This document shows, piece by piece, positions 19,502 through 29,885 of a DNA stretch of 64,000 nucleotides. A model generated the notes under the pieces. That model did no database searches. It was not told the DNA's origin and saw only the letters and a list, made by a program, of their open reading frames with translations. Location of the stretch: contig NZ_CP136962.1 in NCBI RefSeq assembly GCF_002863305.2, positions 310,001 through 374,000 of the forward strand. The letters are read 5' to 3'. A program made the position numbers and the translations under genes. The DNA comes from Neisseria perflava (GTDB lineage Bacteria; Pseudomonadota; Gammaproteobacteria; Burkholderiales; Neisseriaceae). Every line of letters begins with the position of its first letter. Position 1 is the stretch's first letter.

Positions 19502-21178
19502 ATGTCCCAACAATACGTCTATTCTATGCTGCGCGTGAGTAAGGTTGTGCCGCCGCAAAAAACCATTATTAAAGACATTTCCCTTTCATTTTTCCCTGGT
19601 GCAAAAATTGGTTTGCTCGGTTTGAACGGTGCGGGTAAATCTACTGTACTGCGGATTATGGCTGGTGTGGATAAGGAATTTGAGGGCGAAGCCGTGCCGA
19701 TGGGCGGCATTAAAATCGGCTACCTGCCGCAAGAGCCTGAGCTTGATCCTGAAAAAACCGTGCGCGAGGAAGTGGAAAGCGGTTTGGGCGAAGTAGCTGC
19801 GGCGCAGAAACGCTTGGAAGAAGTGTATGCCGAGTACGCCAATCCTGATGCGGATTTTGACGCGTTAGCGGAAGAACAGGGCCGCTTGGAAGCGATTATT
19901 GCGGCTGGTTCGTCCACGGGCGGCGGTGCGGAACACGAATTGGACATCGCTGCCGACGCGCTGCGTCTGCCTGATTGGGATGCCAAAATCGGCAATCTGT
20001 CCGGTGGTGAGAAACGCCGCGTCGCTTTGTGCAAACTCTTGTTGAGCAAGCCCGATATGCTTTTGCTGGACGAGCCGACCAACCACTTGGATGCGGAATC
20101 GGTCGAATGGCTGGAGCAATTCTTGGTGCGCTTCCCCGGTACAGTCGTTGCGGTAACGCATGACCGCTACTTCTTGGACAATGCCGCCGAATGGATTTTG
20201 GAACTCGACCGCGGACACGGTATCCCGTGGAAAGGCAATTACTCGTCTTGGCTGGAGCAGAAAGAAAAACGCTTGGAAAACGAGGCGAAATCCGAAGCCG
20301 CGCGCGTGAAAGCGATGAAGCAGGAATTGGAATGGGTGCGCCAAAATGCCAAAGGCCGTCAAGCCAAGTCCAAAGCGCGTTTGGCGCGTTTTGAAGAAAT
20401 GAGTAACTACGAATACCAAAAACGCAATGAAACGCAGGAAATCTTCATTCCCGTCGCCGAGCGTTTGGGTAACGAAGTGATTGAATTTGTGAACGTTTCC
20501 AAATCGTTTGGCGATAAAGTGTTGATTGACGATTTGAGCTTCAAAGTGCCTGCGGGCGCGATTGTCGGCATCATCGGCCCGAACGGTGCGGGTAAATCGA
20601 CGCTGTTCAAAATGATTGCGGGCAAAGAGCAGCCCGATTCCGGCGAAGTGAAAATCGGGCAAACTGTGAAAATGAGCCTGATTGATCAAAGCCGCGAAGG
20701 TTTGCAAAACGACAAAACCGTGTTCGACAACATCGCCGAAGGTCGCGATATTTTGCAGGTCGGACAGTTTGAAATTCCCGCCCGCCAATATTTGGGACGT
20801 TTCAACTTCAAAGGCAGCGACCAAAGCAAAATCGCAGGTCAATTGTCAGGCGGCGAACGCGGACGTTTGCACTTAGCAAAAACCTTATTGAGCGGCGGCA
20901 ATGTGTTGCTGCTGGACGAACCGTCCAACGACCTCGACGTGGAAACCTTGCGCGCGTTGGAAGACGCATTGCTGGAATTTGCCGGCAGCGTAATGGTGAT
21001 TTCGCACGACCGCTGGTTCCTCGACCGTATCGCTACGCATATTTTGGCTTGTGAAGGCGACTCTAAATGGGTGTTCTTCGACGGCAACTATCAGGAATAC
21101 GAAGCCGACAAGAAACGCCGTTTGGGCGAAGAGGGTGCCAAACCGAAACGTATCCGTTACAAACCGGTAACACGTTAA
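19502..21178 (+). CDS. ettA: Energy-dependent translational throttle protein EttA (ABC-F)
   Basis: Ribosome-associated ABC-F ATPase that gates the first elongation step according to ADP/ATP ratio. From ATG 19502 the protein has 558 residues, matching EttA. Two ATPase domains: Walker A GLNGAGKST (about 39-47) and GPNGAGKST, with signatures LSGGEKRRVAL and LSGGERGRLHLA and Walker B LLLLDEPTNHLD and VLLLDEPSNDLD. The linker contains the charged PtIM arm (about 245-300). The TTG upstream at 19478 is not needed. Confidence 0.95.
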   Translation: MSQQYVYSMLRVSKVVPPQKTIIKDISLSFFPGAKIGLLGLNGAGKSTVLRIMAGVDKEFEGEAVPMGGIKIGYLPQEPELDPEKTVREEVESGLGEVAAAQKRLEEVYAEYANPDADFDALAEEQGRLEAIIAAGSSTGGGAEHELDIAADALRLPDWDAKIGNLSGGEKRRVALCKLLLSKPDMLLLDEPTNHLDAESVEWLEQFLVRFPGTVVAVTHDRYFLDNAAEWILELDRGHGIPWKGNYSSWLEQKEKRLENEAKSEAARVKAMKQELEWVRQNAKGRQAKSKARLARFEEMSNYEYQKRNETQEIFIPVAERLGNEVIEFVNVSKSFGDKVLIDDLSFKVPAGAIVGIIGPNGAGKSTLFKMIAGKEQPDSGEVKIGQTVKMSLIDQSREGLQNDKTVFDNIAEGRDILQVGQFEIPARQYLGRFNFKGSDQSKIAGQLSGGERGRLHLAKTLLSGGNVLLLDEPSNDLDVETLRALEDALLEFAGSVMVISHDRWFLDRIATHILACEGDSKWVFFDGNYQEYEADKKRRLGEEGAKPKRIRYKPVTR

Positions 21179-21194
21179 TTAGGTTTGAACCAAA

Positions 21195-21236
21195 AGGCCG
21201 TCTGAAACTTTTAATGTTTCAGACGGCCTTTTATTT
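21195..21236. terminator. DUS-pair terminator, ettA / mtrR
   Basis: Inverted AG-DUS pair with T-rich tail between convergent ettA (+) and mtrR (-). Confidence 0.85.
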
Positions 21237-21243
21237 TTGATGT

Positions 21244-21903
<660 letters not shown>

Positions 21904-21914
21904 TTATGGTTCGG

Positions 21915-21958
21915 ATTATAAAAAATTACTTCTGAACATGCAAGAATGTATGTATAAT
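21915..21958. promoter_or_regulatory. Overlapping mtrR and mtrC promoters with candidate MtrR operator
   Basis: Minus strand: -35 TTGCAT (21943-21938), 17-bp spacer, -10 TATAAT (21920-21915), driving mtrR. Plus strand: -35 TTCTGA (21930-21935), 17-bp spacer, -10 TATAAT (21953-21958), driving mtrC. The two overlap. ACATGCAAGAATGTATGT at 21936-21953 resembles the ACAT...ATGT operators of AcrR/TtgR-type repressors and is the candidate MtrR site. Confidence 0.6.
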
Positions 21959-21968
21959 TCAATTTAAT

Positions 21969-21998
21969 ATTATATAGTGTTTCTCAACACTATATAAT
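21969..21998. promoter_or_regulatory. 13-bp inverted repeat in the mtrC leader
   Basis: ATTATATAGTGTT at 21969-21981 and its perfect reverse complement at 21986-21998 flank a 4-nt TCTC loop. It lies just downstream of the predicted mtrC -10, so it would form a hairpin at the 5' end of the mtrCDE mRNA or serve as a dyad operator. A weaker hairpin (GCCTGTTTT / AAAAGCAGGC) follows at about 22001-22023. Confidence 0.6.
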
Positions 21999-22105
21999 CA
22001 GCCTGTTTTTCACAAAAGCAGGCAATTTCTGCTTATGAAATATGAAATTAAAGTAATCAATTTTTAATTAGTCAAACCCTTATTTATCATAGAGATAGGA
22101 AAATT

Positions 22106-23374
22106 ATGGCTCTTTATGCTTCTAAAATGATGCGTGTCGCGGCGATTGCGGCGGCTACTGCATTGGCGCTTTCTGCTTGCGGCAAAGGCGATGAGAAGGC
22201 AGCCGGCCAACAGGCGCAAGGCAGTCAGCAACAGCAAAAACAACCTGCGCCTGAAGTTCGCGTGGTCACTGTACATCCGGAAACCGTTGCGTTGACAACC
22301 GAGTTGCCGGGCCGTCTGGAATCATTGCGTACTGCGGAAGTTCGCGCCCAAGTCGGCGGTATTCTGCAAAAACGCCTGTTCCAAGAGGGCAGCTATGTGC
22401 AAGCCGGTCAGCCTTTGTACCAAATCGACAGCTCAACTTATGAAGCAAATTTAGAAAGCGCACGCGCCCAGTTGGCGAGTGCGCAAGCGACTTTGGCCAA
22501 AGCGAACGCCGACCTGGCCCGCTACAAACCGCTGGTTGCCGCCGATGCCATCAGCCAACAAGAATATGATGCGGCCGTAACGGCCAAGCGTTCAGCAGAG
22601 GCAAGCGTCAAATCCGCTCAAGCAGCCATCAAATCTGCCGGTATCAGCCTGAACCGATCCCGTATTACTGCGCCGATTTCCGGCTTTATCGGTCAATCTA
22701 AAGTTTCTGAAGGTACGCTGCTGAATTCCGGTGATACTACTGTTTTAGCTACGATCCAACAAACCAATCCGATGTATGTCAATGTTACCCAGTCTGCGAG
22801 TGAGGTCATGAAACTGCGTCAACAGGTTGCCGAAGGCAAATTGTTGGCGGCAAACGGCGCGATTGCAGTAGACATCAAATTTGATGACGGTACGGTTTAT
22901 CCTGAAAAAGGCCGTCTGCTGTTTGCAGATCCGACTGTCAACGAAACGACCGGTCAAATTACCTTGCGCGCCGCCATTCCTAACGACAGAAATATCTTGA
23001 TGCCGGGCTTGTATGTGCGCGTGTTGATGGAGCAAGTGGCAGTGGATAATGCATTTGTGGTACCGCAACAAGCAGTTACCCGCGGTTCGCAAGATACTGT
23101 GATGGTGGTGAATGACAAGAGCGAAATGGAAGCGCGTGTCGTGACCGTAGCCCAACAGCAAGGTACCAATTGGGTTATTACAGACGGCCTGAAAGACGGC
23201 GACAAAGTGATTGTTGAAGGCATCAGTATCGCCGCTATGTCGGGTGCTAAACAGGTAACGCCGAAAGAATGGACGCCGCCTGCAAACGCTGCGGCAGCAA
23301 CACCAGCAGTTTCAGACGGCAAGGCTGCATCCGAGACCAAGCCTGAAGCTAAAGCTGCATCTGAAGCCAAATAA
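22106..23374 (+). CDS. mtrC: RND efflux periplasmic adaptor lipoprotein MtrC
   Basis: Membrane-fusion protein linking MtrD to MtrE. 422 residues. Lipoprotein signal with lipobox LSAC (Cys about 25), then lipoyl/beta-barrel domains (VTVHPETVALTTELPGRLESL, about 54-74) flanking an alpha-hairpin (about 115-185). The C-terminus is low-complexity Ala/Lys/Glu-rich. 11 bp separate it from mtrD. Confidence 0.96.
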   Translation: MALYASKMMRVAAIAAATALALSACGKGDEKAAGQQAQGSQQQQKQPAPEVRVVTVHPETVALTTELPGRLESLRTAEVRAQVGGILQKRLFQEGSYVQAGQPLYQIDSSTYEANLESARAQLASAQATLAKANADLARYKPLVAADAISQQEYDAAVTAKRSAEASVKSAQAAIKSAGISLNRSRITAPISGFIGQSKVSEGTLLNSGDTTVLATIQQTNPMYVNVTQSASEVMKLRQQVAEGKLLAANGAIAVDIKFDDGTVYPEKGRLLFADPTVNETTGQITLRAAIPNDRNILMPGLYVRVLMEQVAVDNAFVVPQQAVTRGSQDTVMVVNDKSEMEARVVTVAQQQGTNWVITDGLKDGDKVIVEGISIAAMSGAKQVTPKEWTPPANAAAATPAVSDGKAASETKPEAKAASEAK

Positions 23375-23385
23375 GGAACGCGTGA

Positions 23386-26300
23386 ATGTCTAAGTTTTTT
23401 ATTGACCGCCCCATTTTTGCATGGGTGATTGCGATTTTTATCATCGCAGCGGGTATTTTCGGCATTCAAAAACTGCCGATTTCCCAATATCCGTCCGTTG
23501 CTGCACCGACCATTACTTTGCGCGCTACTTATCCGGGCGCTTCGGCTCAGGTAATGGAAGACAGCGTACTGGCCGTTATCGAACGTAATATGTACGGTGT
23601 GGAAGGTTTGGACTATATGACGACTTCTGCCAATTCCAGTGGCAGCGGCAGCGTCAGTCTGACGTTTGCACCGGAAACCAATGAAGATTTGGCGCAGGTA
23701 GACGTGCAGAACAAATTGTCGGAAGTGTTGTCCACATTGCCGTCTACCGTACAGCAATATGGTGTAACCGTATCTAAAGCGCGTTCCAACTTCTTGCAAG
23801 TGGTCATGCTTTCTTCTGAAAAGCAATCCATTGAGGAAATGAACGATTACGCCCAGCGCAATATCATTCCTGAACTGCAGCGTATCGACGGCGTAGGGCA
23901 GGTACAATTGTTTGGTGCGCAACGCGCCATGCGTATTTGGGTTGACCCGAAAAAACTGCAAAACTACAACCTGTCTTTTGCAACGGTAACCAATGCGCTT
24001 GCGACACAAAATATCCAAATTTCTGCAGGCTCTATCGGTTCTTTGCCGGCGGCTGCAGGTCAGACTATTTCAGCAACTGTGACGGCGCAAGGTCAGCTGA
24101 GCACTGCTGAAGAGTTTGGCAACATCATTTTGGTATCCAATACCGATGGTTCTAATGTCTATCTGAAAGACGTTGCCAAAGTCAGCTTGGGTATGCAGGA
24201 CTATTCTACTTCCACACGTTTGAACGGCGTGAATACCACCGGTATGGCAGTGATGCTGTCCAACAGCGGTAACGCTTTGGCAACGGCGACTGCCGTGAAA
24301 GAAAAAATGGCAGTTTTGCAGAAGTATTTTCCAGACGGCATGAGCTGGAAAGTTCCTTACGATACTTCCAAATTTGTGGAAATTTCGATTGAGAAAGTGA
24401 TCCATACGCTTTTGGAAGCCATCGTATTGGTATTCTTAGTGATGTATCTCTTCCTGCAAAACATCCGCTATACGCTGATTCCGACCATTGTTGTACCGAT
24501 TTCCCTGTTGGGCGGTTTTGCCTTTATCTCATACATGGGTATGTCGATTAACGTATTGACCATGTTTGCGATGGTATTGGTGATCGGTATTGTGGTCGAT
24601 GACGCGATTGTGGTCGTTGAAAACGTTGAGCGTATTATGGCGAGTGAAGGTCTGTCGCCTAAGGCTGCAACCAAAAAAGCGATGAGTCAGATTTCCGGCG
24701 CGGTGATCGGTATTACTGCCGTGTTGATGTCCGTATTTGTGCCGCTGGCAATGTTTAGCGGTGCAACCGGTAACATTTACAAACAGTTTGCCCTGACCAT
24801 GGTGGCATCGATCGGCTTCTCCGCATTCCTTGCTTTGACGCTGACTCCGGCATTGTGTGCCACCATGCTCAAGCCGATTCAGAATGGTCATCACGAAGAG
24901 AAAAAAGGTTTCTTCGGTTGGTTTAACAAGAAATTCGACAACTGGACACACGGCTACGAAGGCTGGGTAGCCAAAGTCTTGCGCAAGACTTTGCGCATGA
25001 TGGTTGTCTATATCGGTTTGACTGTTGTGGGCGTATTCCTGTTTATGCGTCTGCCGACTTCCTTCTTGCCGACTGAAGACCAAGGTAACTTGATGTTGAG
25101 CGTACAGCTGCCTGCCGGCGCGACCAAAGAGCGTACCGATGCAACTTTGGCTCAAATCACTCAACTGGCGAAATCTGTACCTGAGATCGAGAACATTGTT
25201 ACCGTTTCCGGCTTTAGTTTTAGCGGTTCCGGCCAAAACATGGCTTTGGGCTTTGTCATTCTGAAAGACTGGAGCGAACGTACTGCTCCGGGCAGCGATG
25301 CGACTTCTATTTCCGGTAAGTTGACCGGCATGATGATGGCTACGCTGAAAGACGGTTTCGGTTTGGCGATTGTGCCTCCTGCCATTATGGAATTGGGTAC
25401 AGGCTCCGGCTTGACGATTTACCTGCAAGACCGTAACAACAGCGGCCATGCCGCATTATTGGCCAAGCGCAATGAGTTGATTGACAAAATGCGCAAAAGC
25501 GGTTTGTTTAACCCAAGTACCGTTCGTGCGAGCGGTTTGGAAGATGCGCCGCAGTTGAAAATCGACATCAATCGCTCTGCCGCAGCTGCACAAGGTATTT
25601 CGTTCTCTGACATCCGTACTGCTTTGGCTTCTTCTTTGGGTTCGTCTTATGTAAACGACTTCCCGAATCAAGGCCGTCTGCAACGCGTGATGGTACAAGC
25701 TGATGCGAGTGCCCGTATGCAGCCTGCCGATATTCTGAACTTGACCGTGCCGAATAAATCCGGTGTTGCCGTACCGCTTTCTACCATTGCTACTGTTTCT
25801 TGGGAAAACGGTATGGAACAAAGCGTCCGCTTCAATGGTTATCCTGCAATGGAGCTTTCCGGCTCGCCTGTTAATGGCGTGTCTTCCGGTCAAGCCATGG
25901 CTGCGGTACAGCAAATGGTTGATGAAATGGGCGGCGGTTACAGTTTGGAATGGGGCGGTCAGTCTCGTGAAGAGGCCAAAGGCAGCTCGCAAACAGTCAT
26001 GTTGTACGCATTGGCCGCTGCCGCTGTATTCTTGGTATTGGCTGCTTTGTACGAAAGCTGGTCTATCCCGTTGGCGGTTATCCTTGTGATTCCGTTGGGC
26101 TTGATTGGCGCGGCATTGGGCGTGACCGGCCGCAACATGTTTGAAGCGCTGCTGGGCAGTATTCCGGCATACGCCAACGATATCTACTTCCAAGTCGGTT
26201 TCGTTACGGTGATGGGTTTGAGTGCGAAAAACGCGATTTTGATTATCGAGTTTGCCAAAGACCTGCAAGCGCAAGGCAAGAGCGCGCTTGAAGCTGCGCT

Positions 26301-26598
26301 TGCCGCCGCACACTTGCGTTTCCGTCCGATTATCATGACTTCGTTTGCCTTCATCTTGGGCGTGGTACCGCTTTATGTTGCCAGCGGTGCCAGCTCCGCC
26401 AGCCAACGTGCGATTGGTACGACCGTGGTCTGGGGTATGTTGATCGGTACGATTCTGTCTGTGTTCCTTGTGCCTTTGTTCTATGTGGTTGTGCGCAAAT
26501 TCTTTAAAGAAACCGCACACGAGCATGAGATGGCCGCCAAACACGCCGCTGAAGCCGGCATGATTGAAGACGGTAAACACGATTCAGACAAGTATTAA
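23386..26598 (+). CDS. mtrD: RND multidrug efflux transporter MtrD
   Basis: Proton-driven inner-membrane HAE1 transporter for hydrophobic antimicrobials. 1070 residues (family about 1050). N-terminal FFIDRPIFAWVIAIFIIAAG is the first TM helix, proton-relay Asp residues lie in VIGIVVDDAIVVVENVER (about 398-415), and periplasmic porter/docking domains follow each first TM helix of the two halves. Co-transcribed with mtrC and mtrE. Confidence 0.97.
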   Translation: MSKFFIDRPIFAWVIAIFIIAAGIFGIQKLPISQYPSVAAPTITLRATYPGASAQVMEDSVLAVIERNMYGVEGLDYMTTSANSSGSGSVSLTFAPETNEDLAQVDVQNKLSEVLSTLPSTVQQYGVTVSKARSNFLQVVMLSSEKQSIEEMNDYAQRNIIPELQRIDGVGQVQLFGAQRAMRIWVDPKKLQNYNLSFATVTNALATQNIQISAGSIGSLPAAAGQTISATVTAQGQLSTAEEFGNIILVSNTDGSNVYLKDVAKVSLGMQDYSTSTRLNGVNTTGMAVMLSNSGNALATATAVKEKMAVLQKYFPDGMSWKVPYDTSKFVEISIEKVIHTLLEAIVLVFLVMYLFLQNIRYTLIPTIVVPISLLGGFAFISYMGMSINVLTMFAMVLVIGIVVDDAIVVVENVERIMASEGLSPKAATKKAMSQISGAVIGITAVLMSVFVPLAMFSGATGNIYKQFALTMVASIGFSAFLALTLTPALCATMLKPIQNGHHEEKKGFFGWFNKKFDNWTHGYEGWVAKVLRKTLRMMVVYIGLTVVGVFLFMRLPTSFLPTEDQGNLMLSVQLPAGATKERTDATLAQITQLAKSVPEIENIVTVSGFSFSGSGQNMALGFVILKDWSERTAPGSDATSISGKLTGMMMATLKDGFGLAIVPPAIMELGTGSGLTIYLQDRNNSGHAALLAKRNELIDKMRKSGLFNPSTVRASGLEDAPQLKIDINRSAAAAQGISFSDIRTALASSLGSSYVNDFPNQGRLQRVMVQADASARMQPADILNLTVPNKSGVAVPLSTIATVSWENGMEQSVRFNGYPAMELSGSPVNGVSSGQAMAAVQQMVDEMGGGYSLEWGGQSREEAKGSSQTVMLYALAAAAVFLVLAALYESWSIPLAVILVIPLGLIGAALGVTGRNMFEALLGSIPAYANDIYFQVGFVTVMGLSAKNAILIIEFAKDLQAQGKSALEAALAAAHLRFRPIIMTSFAFILGVVPLYVASGASSASQRAIGTTVVWGMLIGTILSVFLVPLFYVVVRKFFKETAHEHEMAAKHAAEAGMIEDGKHDSDKY

Positions 26599-26603
26599 AG
26601 CAA

Positions 26604-26632
26604 AGGCCGTCTGAAAAATTTTCAGACGGCCT
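26604..26632. terminator. DUS inverted pair between mtrD and mtrE
   Basis: AG-DUS hairpin with a short spacer inside the mtr operon, 23 bp before the mtrE start. Because transcription must reach mtrE, this may attenuate rather than stop it, or serve mainly as an uptake signal. Confidence 0.6.
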
Positions 26633-26654
26633 CAAAATGCTAAAGGATTCTAAA

Positions 26655-28061
26655 ATGAAGAAGATTACATTCAAACCTGTACTGACCGCCGTTGCCGCCG
26701 CTGTGGCTTTGTCGGCCTGTACCATGATGCCGAAATATGAGCAGCCTCAAGTTGCCGTGGCCGATACGTTTAAATACGATACTGTTGACGACGGTATCCG
26801 TGCCGCTGAATTGGGTTGGCAAGATTACTTTGCCGATCCGCGCCTTCACCGTCTAATCGACATCGCATTGGAACGCAATACCGATTTGCGTACAGCCGCG
26901 CTGAATGCGGAAATCTACCGCAAGCAATATATGATTGCGCGTAATAATTTGTTGCCAACCGTCAATGCCAGCGGTACAGGTTCGCGTCAAGGCAGTTTGA
27001 GTGGCGGCAGCGTTAGCAGCCAATACAGCGTGGGTTTGGGCGCAGCCTCTTATGAGCTTGACCTCTTCGGCCGTGTCCGCAGTACCAGTGAAGCCGCGTT
27101 GCAAGGTTATTTCAATGTGGCTGCCAACCGCGATGCCGCCCATCTGACCCTGATTTCTACCGTTGCCAAAGCCTATTTTAACGAACGCTACGCCGAAGAA
27201 ACCATGGCATTGGCACAACGCGTATTGCAAACCCGTGAAGCGACTTACAAGCTCTCGCAATTACGCCATAAGGCCGGTGTGATTTCTGCCGTTGATTTGC
27301 GCCAACAGGAAGCGCTGATTGAATCGGCCAAAGCCGATTACGCATCCGCGGTAAAAAACCGCGAGCAAGCGCGCAATTCCTTGGCTATGCTGATTAATCA
27401 ACCTTTGCCTGAAGATTTGCCTGCCGGTCTACCTTTGAGCAAGCAGTTCAAATTGACCAAACTGCCTGCCGGTTTGAGTTCGGACGTGTTGCTCAATCGT
27501 CCGGATATCCGTGCGGCCGAACACGCGCTCAAACAAGCCAATGCCAATATCGGCGCGGCACGTGCGGCGTTTTTCCCACGCATCAGCCTGACCGGTTCTG
27601 TCGGTACCGCTTCCGGCGAGTTGAGCGGCCTGTTTAAGAGCGGCACGGGTATTTGGGCTTTTGCACCGTCAATCACTCTGCCTATCTTTGACTGGGGTAC
27701 CAACAAAGCCAATCTTGACGTAGCCAAACTGCGCCAACAGGCACAAATCGTTGCTTATGAAGCTGCTGTTCAATCCGCATTTAAAGACGTTTCTAATGCT
27801 TTGGTTGCACGCGAACAGCTGGATAAAAGCTATGCCGCTTTGAGCAAACAAAGCCGTGCCTACAACGACAGCCTGCGCCTCATCAGCCTGCGTTACAAAC
27901 ATGGCGTATCCAGCGCATTGGATTTGCTGGATGCCGAGCGCAGCAGTTACGGCGCAGAAACTGCTCTTTTGGCTAATCAGCTGACCCGTTTGGAAAACCT
28001 TGCCGACTTGTATAAAGCACTTGGCGGCGGTTTGAAACGAGAGACCAAAGCTGCTGAATAA
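26655..28061 (+). CDS. mtrE: Outer-membrane efflux channel MtrE
   Basis: TolC/OprM-type channel completing MtrCDE. 468 residues from ATG 26655 (MKKITFKPVL). Lipoprotein signal with lipobox LSAC (Cys about 21), then two OEP repeats, the second with LNRPDIRAAEHALKQANANIGAARAAFFPRISLTGSVG. The ATG at 26637 overlaps the DUS hairpin tail and adds six residues; the inner ATG matches known MtrE starts. Confidence 0.95.
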   Translation: MKKITFKPVLTAVAAAVALSACTMMPKYEQPQVAVADTFKYDTVDDGIRAAELGWQDYFADPRLHRLIDIALERNTDLRTAALNAEIYRKQYMIARNNLLPTVNASGTGSRQGSLSGGSVSSQYSVGLGAASYELDLFGRVRSTSEAALQGYFNVAANRDAAHLTLISTVAKAYFNERYAEETMALAQRVLQTREATYKLSQLRHKAGVISAVDLRQQEALIESAKADYASAVKNREQARNSLAMLINQPLPEDLPAGLPLSKQFKLTKLPAGLSSDVLLNRPDIRAAEHALKQANANIGAARAAFFPRISLTGSVGTASGELSGLFKSGTGIWAFAPSITLPIFDWGTNKANLDVAKLRQQAQIVAYEAAVQSAFKDVSNALVAREQLDKSYAALSKQSRAYNDSLRLISLRYKHGVSSALDLLDAERSSYGAETALLANQLTRLENLADLYKALGGGLKRETKAAE

Positions 28062-28079
28062 GTATTTGCTAAGATTAAA

Positions 28080-28118
28080 AGGCCGTCTGAAACATTTGGA
28101 TTTCAGACGGCCTTTTTG
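28080..28118. terminator. DUS-pair terminator, mtrE / GTPase
   Basis: Inverted AG-DUS pair with T tail between convergent genes mtrE (+) and the GTPase (-). Confidence 0.85.
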
Positions 28119-28131
28119 TTATGCGGCAATT

Positions 28132-29469
28132 CTAAGCTTTTAATTTCTCGCTTAAAGTGGCGGCATAGGCTGCGCGTTCGTTACGGCTGGTTTCGGGCTG
28201 GCGTGTGTTAAGCGAAGACCATTTGCGGTTACTGCGCGCTTTGTTGAGTTCGCTTGGTAATTTTGCCGCATTCCATGGCGCTTTGCGTTCTTTTAGCTCG
28301 ATATGCGATTGAGCCGCGTGGCCGCGCGTTTGCAAGACGTGCAACAAATCCAGTGCGCGTGCGGCGAGCAGGGTAAGGGTTTCCGGATCAGTATGCAGGG
28401 TTTGTCGGCCGTTGATTTTGTCCGTGATGTCTTGGGCATTGGGCAAAATGCCGCCCAACAGTCCGCCGATGGCTGTGCCCAAACCAAGCGAGCCGCCAAG
28501 CGTGGCAATATCCAAGCCTAAGCCGATGAGTGCACCTGCGGTTGCACCGGTACCGGTACGGATGCCGTAATGTTTGAGCAATTCGCTGTCAAACGGATCT
28601 TGTTTGAAGGCTTTGGGCATCCATGTGCTGTCACTGCCGACTTCGTCGTGATAGAAGCGGTAAAGTGTGAACAGGCGTTGTTGCATTTGCCGCTCAAGTT
28701 GGCGGATTTCCGATTGCATGACTTCCAAAGTCGAGGCCGGGTCGTCGTTTTCGGCAATTTCTTGGGTGAATGCGGCGGCATCCAGTAGAAAATCGGCAAT
28801 TTCACGGCGCGCTTCCGTATCCAGCCGTTGCCACTCGCGACGGCGCATATTGATGAGGCGGTCGAGGATGTCGCGCTTGGGTAACATGGTGGCGAGGTTG
28901 TCCCACAATCGGATTTCGCCTTCAAAGTCGAAGGCAACGGTATCGAAACCGGCGTAAACATGCAGGTTTCTGCGGGCGAGCATATTGGTCCAAGCGGTCA
29001 GGTCTTGATTTTGGGTGAAGTTGAACACGGGCATGATGGGCTTGGCGCACCAAGACAAAATAGTCAGCTCATCTTTGTATTTGTCGAGGACGGGTTCCCG
29101 CGCATCGATGACATACATGGCCATATCGCTTTGCATGACTTGGCGCAGCACTTTGGCCTCTTGGTTAAACTCGTGATGCGCTTCATGGTTGCTGAGGAAT
29201 TGCTGGATGCGTTCGATACCGTCATCGCGTGCGGATGTATGGGTTTCCAGCCAGTCCAACACGCCGCCGGCATCTTCAAGGCCGGGTGTATCGTAGAGGT
29301 AAACCAAGCTGTCGTCGCCGTCGTTGATAAGGGCTTCTTCGACATGGCGCGTGGTAGAGGGCGCGTTTTTCACTTCGCCGAAGGTACTGTCGCGCAAAAG
29401 CGTACGTAAGAGCGAGGTTTTGCCTGTGTTGGTATGGCCGACAACAGCAAGGGAAAGTGGGGTGGTCAT
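28132..29469 (-). CDS. GTPase with DUF3482 C-terminal domain
   Basis: Era/Der-like G domain followed by DUF3482; 445 residues. P-loop GHTNTGKTS at 11-19, switch/G2 STTRHVEE, G3 DTPGLED. A glycine-rich hydrophobic stretch (about 320-355, GLGLDIATLGGSLGLGTAIGGLLGG) suggests membrane association. Cellular role is not established. Confidence 0.85.
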   Translation of the reverse strand: MTTPLSLAVVGHTNTGKTSLLRTLLRDSTFGEVKNAPSTTRHVEEALINDGDDSLVYLYDTPGLEDAGGVLDWLETHTSARDDGIERIQQFLSNHEAHHEFNQEAKVLRQVMQSDMAMYVIDAREPVLDKYKDELTILSWCAKPIMPVFNFTQNQDLTAWTNMLARRNLHVYAGFDTVAFDFEGEIRLWDNLATMLPKRDILDRLINMRRREWQRLDTEARREIADFLLDAAAFTQEIAENDDPASTLEVMQSEIRQLERQMQQRLFTLYRFYHDEVGSDSTWMPKAFKQDPFDSELLKHYGIRTGTGATAGALIGLGLDIATLGGSLGLGTAIGGLLGGILPNAQDITDKINGRQTLHTDPETLTLLAARALDLLHVLQTRGHAAQSHIELKERKAPWNAAKLPSELNKARSNRKWSSLNTRQPETSRNERAAYAATLSEKLKA

Positions 29470-29654
29470 GGTCTTTGGGTCGGGTTGATATGGACTATGA
29501 ATGTGTGAGTATGGAGCCGTTTATCTTTAGTGGCAATATATGTTTCATACGGCCCTAAATTTTTTTCATATATGGGCGAAAATAGCAAGAAAAAGAGGGG
29601 AATAGCGGATTTGTTGTTTTTTGGCAAAATGCTTGAAAATAGGCAGGAAAACAG
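29470..29654. other. Intergenic region before the sRNA pair
   Basis: No gene seen. Contains a C/T-rich to A/T-rich stretch and one isolated DUS-like remnant (TTTCATACGGCC near 29540). Confidence 0.4.
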
Positions 29655-29689
29655 TTGACAGGAGGGTAGAAGGCTAGGATAATTCGCGC

Positions 29690-29777
29690 CGTTGAGTTGC
29701 TTGATGCAGCTTGATTTTTCTCCTCTATTTCTCCTTTGTAGACTTGGCGCATATCAAAACGGTATGCGCATTTTTTT
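29690..29777 (+). ncRNA. Sibling small RNA 1 (NmsR-type)
   Basis: About 88 nt. Consensus promoter upstream: TTGACA at 29655-29660, 17-bp spacer, GATAAT at 29678-29683. The core TTTCTCCTCTATTTCTCC is rich in anti-Shine-Dalgarno CUCCU motifs. It ends in a Rho-independent terminator, stem GCGCATA/TATGCGC plus T run (29747-29777). Tandem sibling sRNAs of this kind (NmsRA/NmsRB; NgncR_162/163) are known next to lrp in pathogenic Neisseria and repress metabolic mRNAs with Hfq. Family assignment is from memory of that arrangement. Confidence 0.78.
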
Positions 29778-29885
29778 ATCTACATTGAAATATGATTACA
29801 TTTAAGATCTGTTAATTGAATAATTAAGAAACTTTACAAGAAAAATACTTGCGCGGTTGAAGCTCTTGTTGCATAATTCGTTTCG

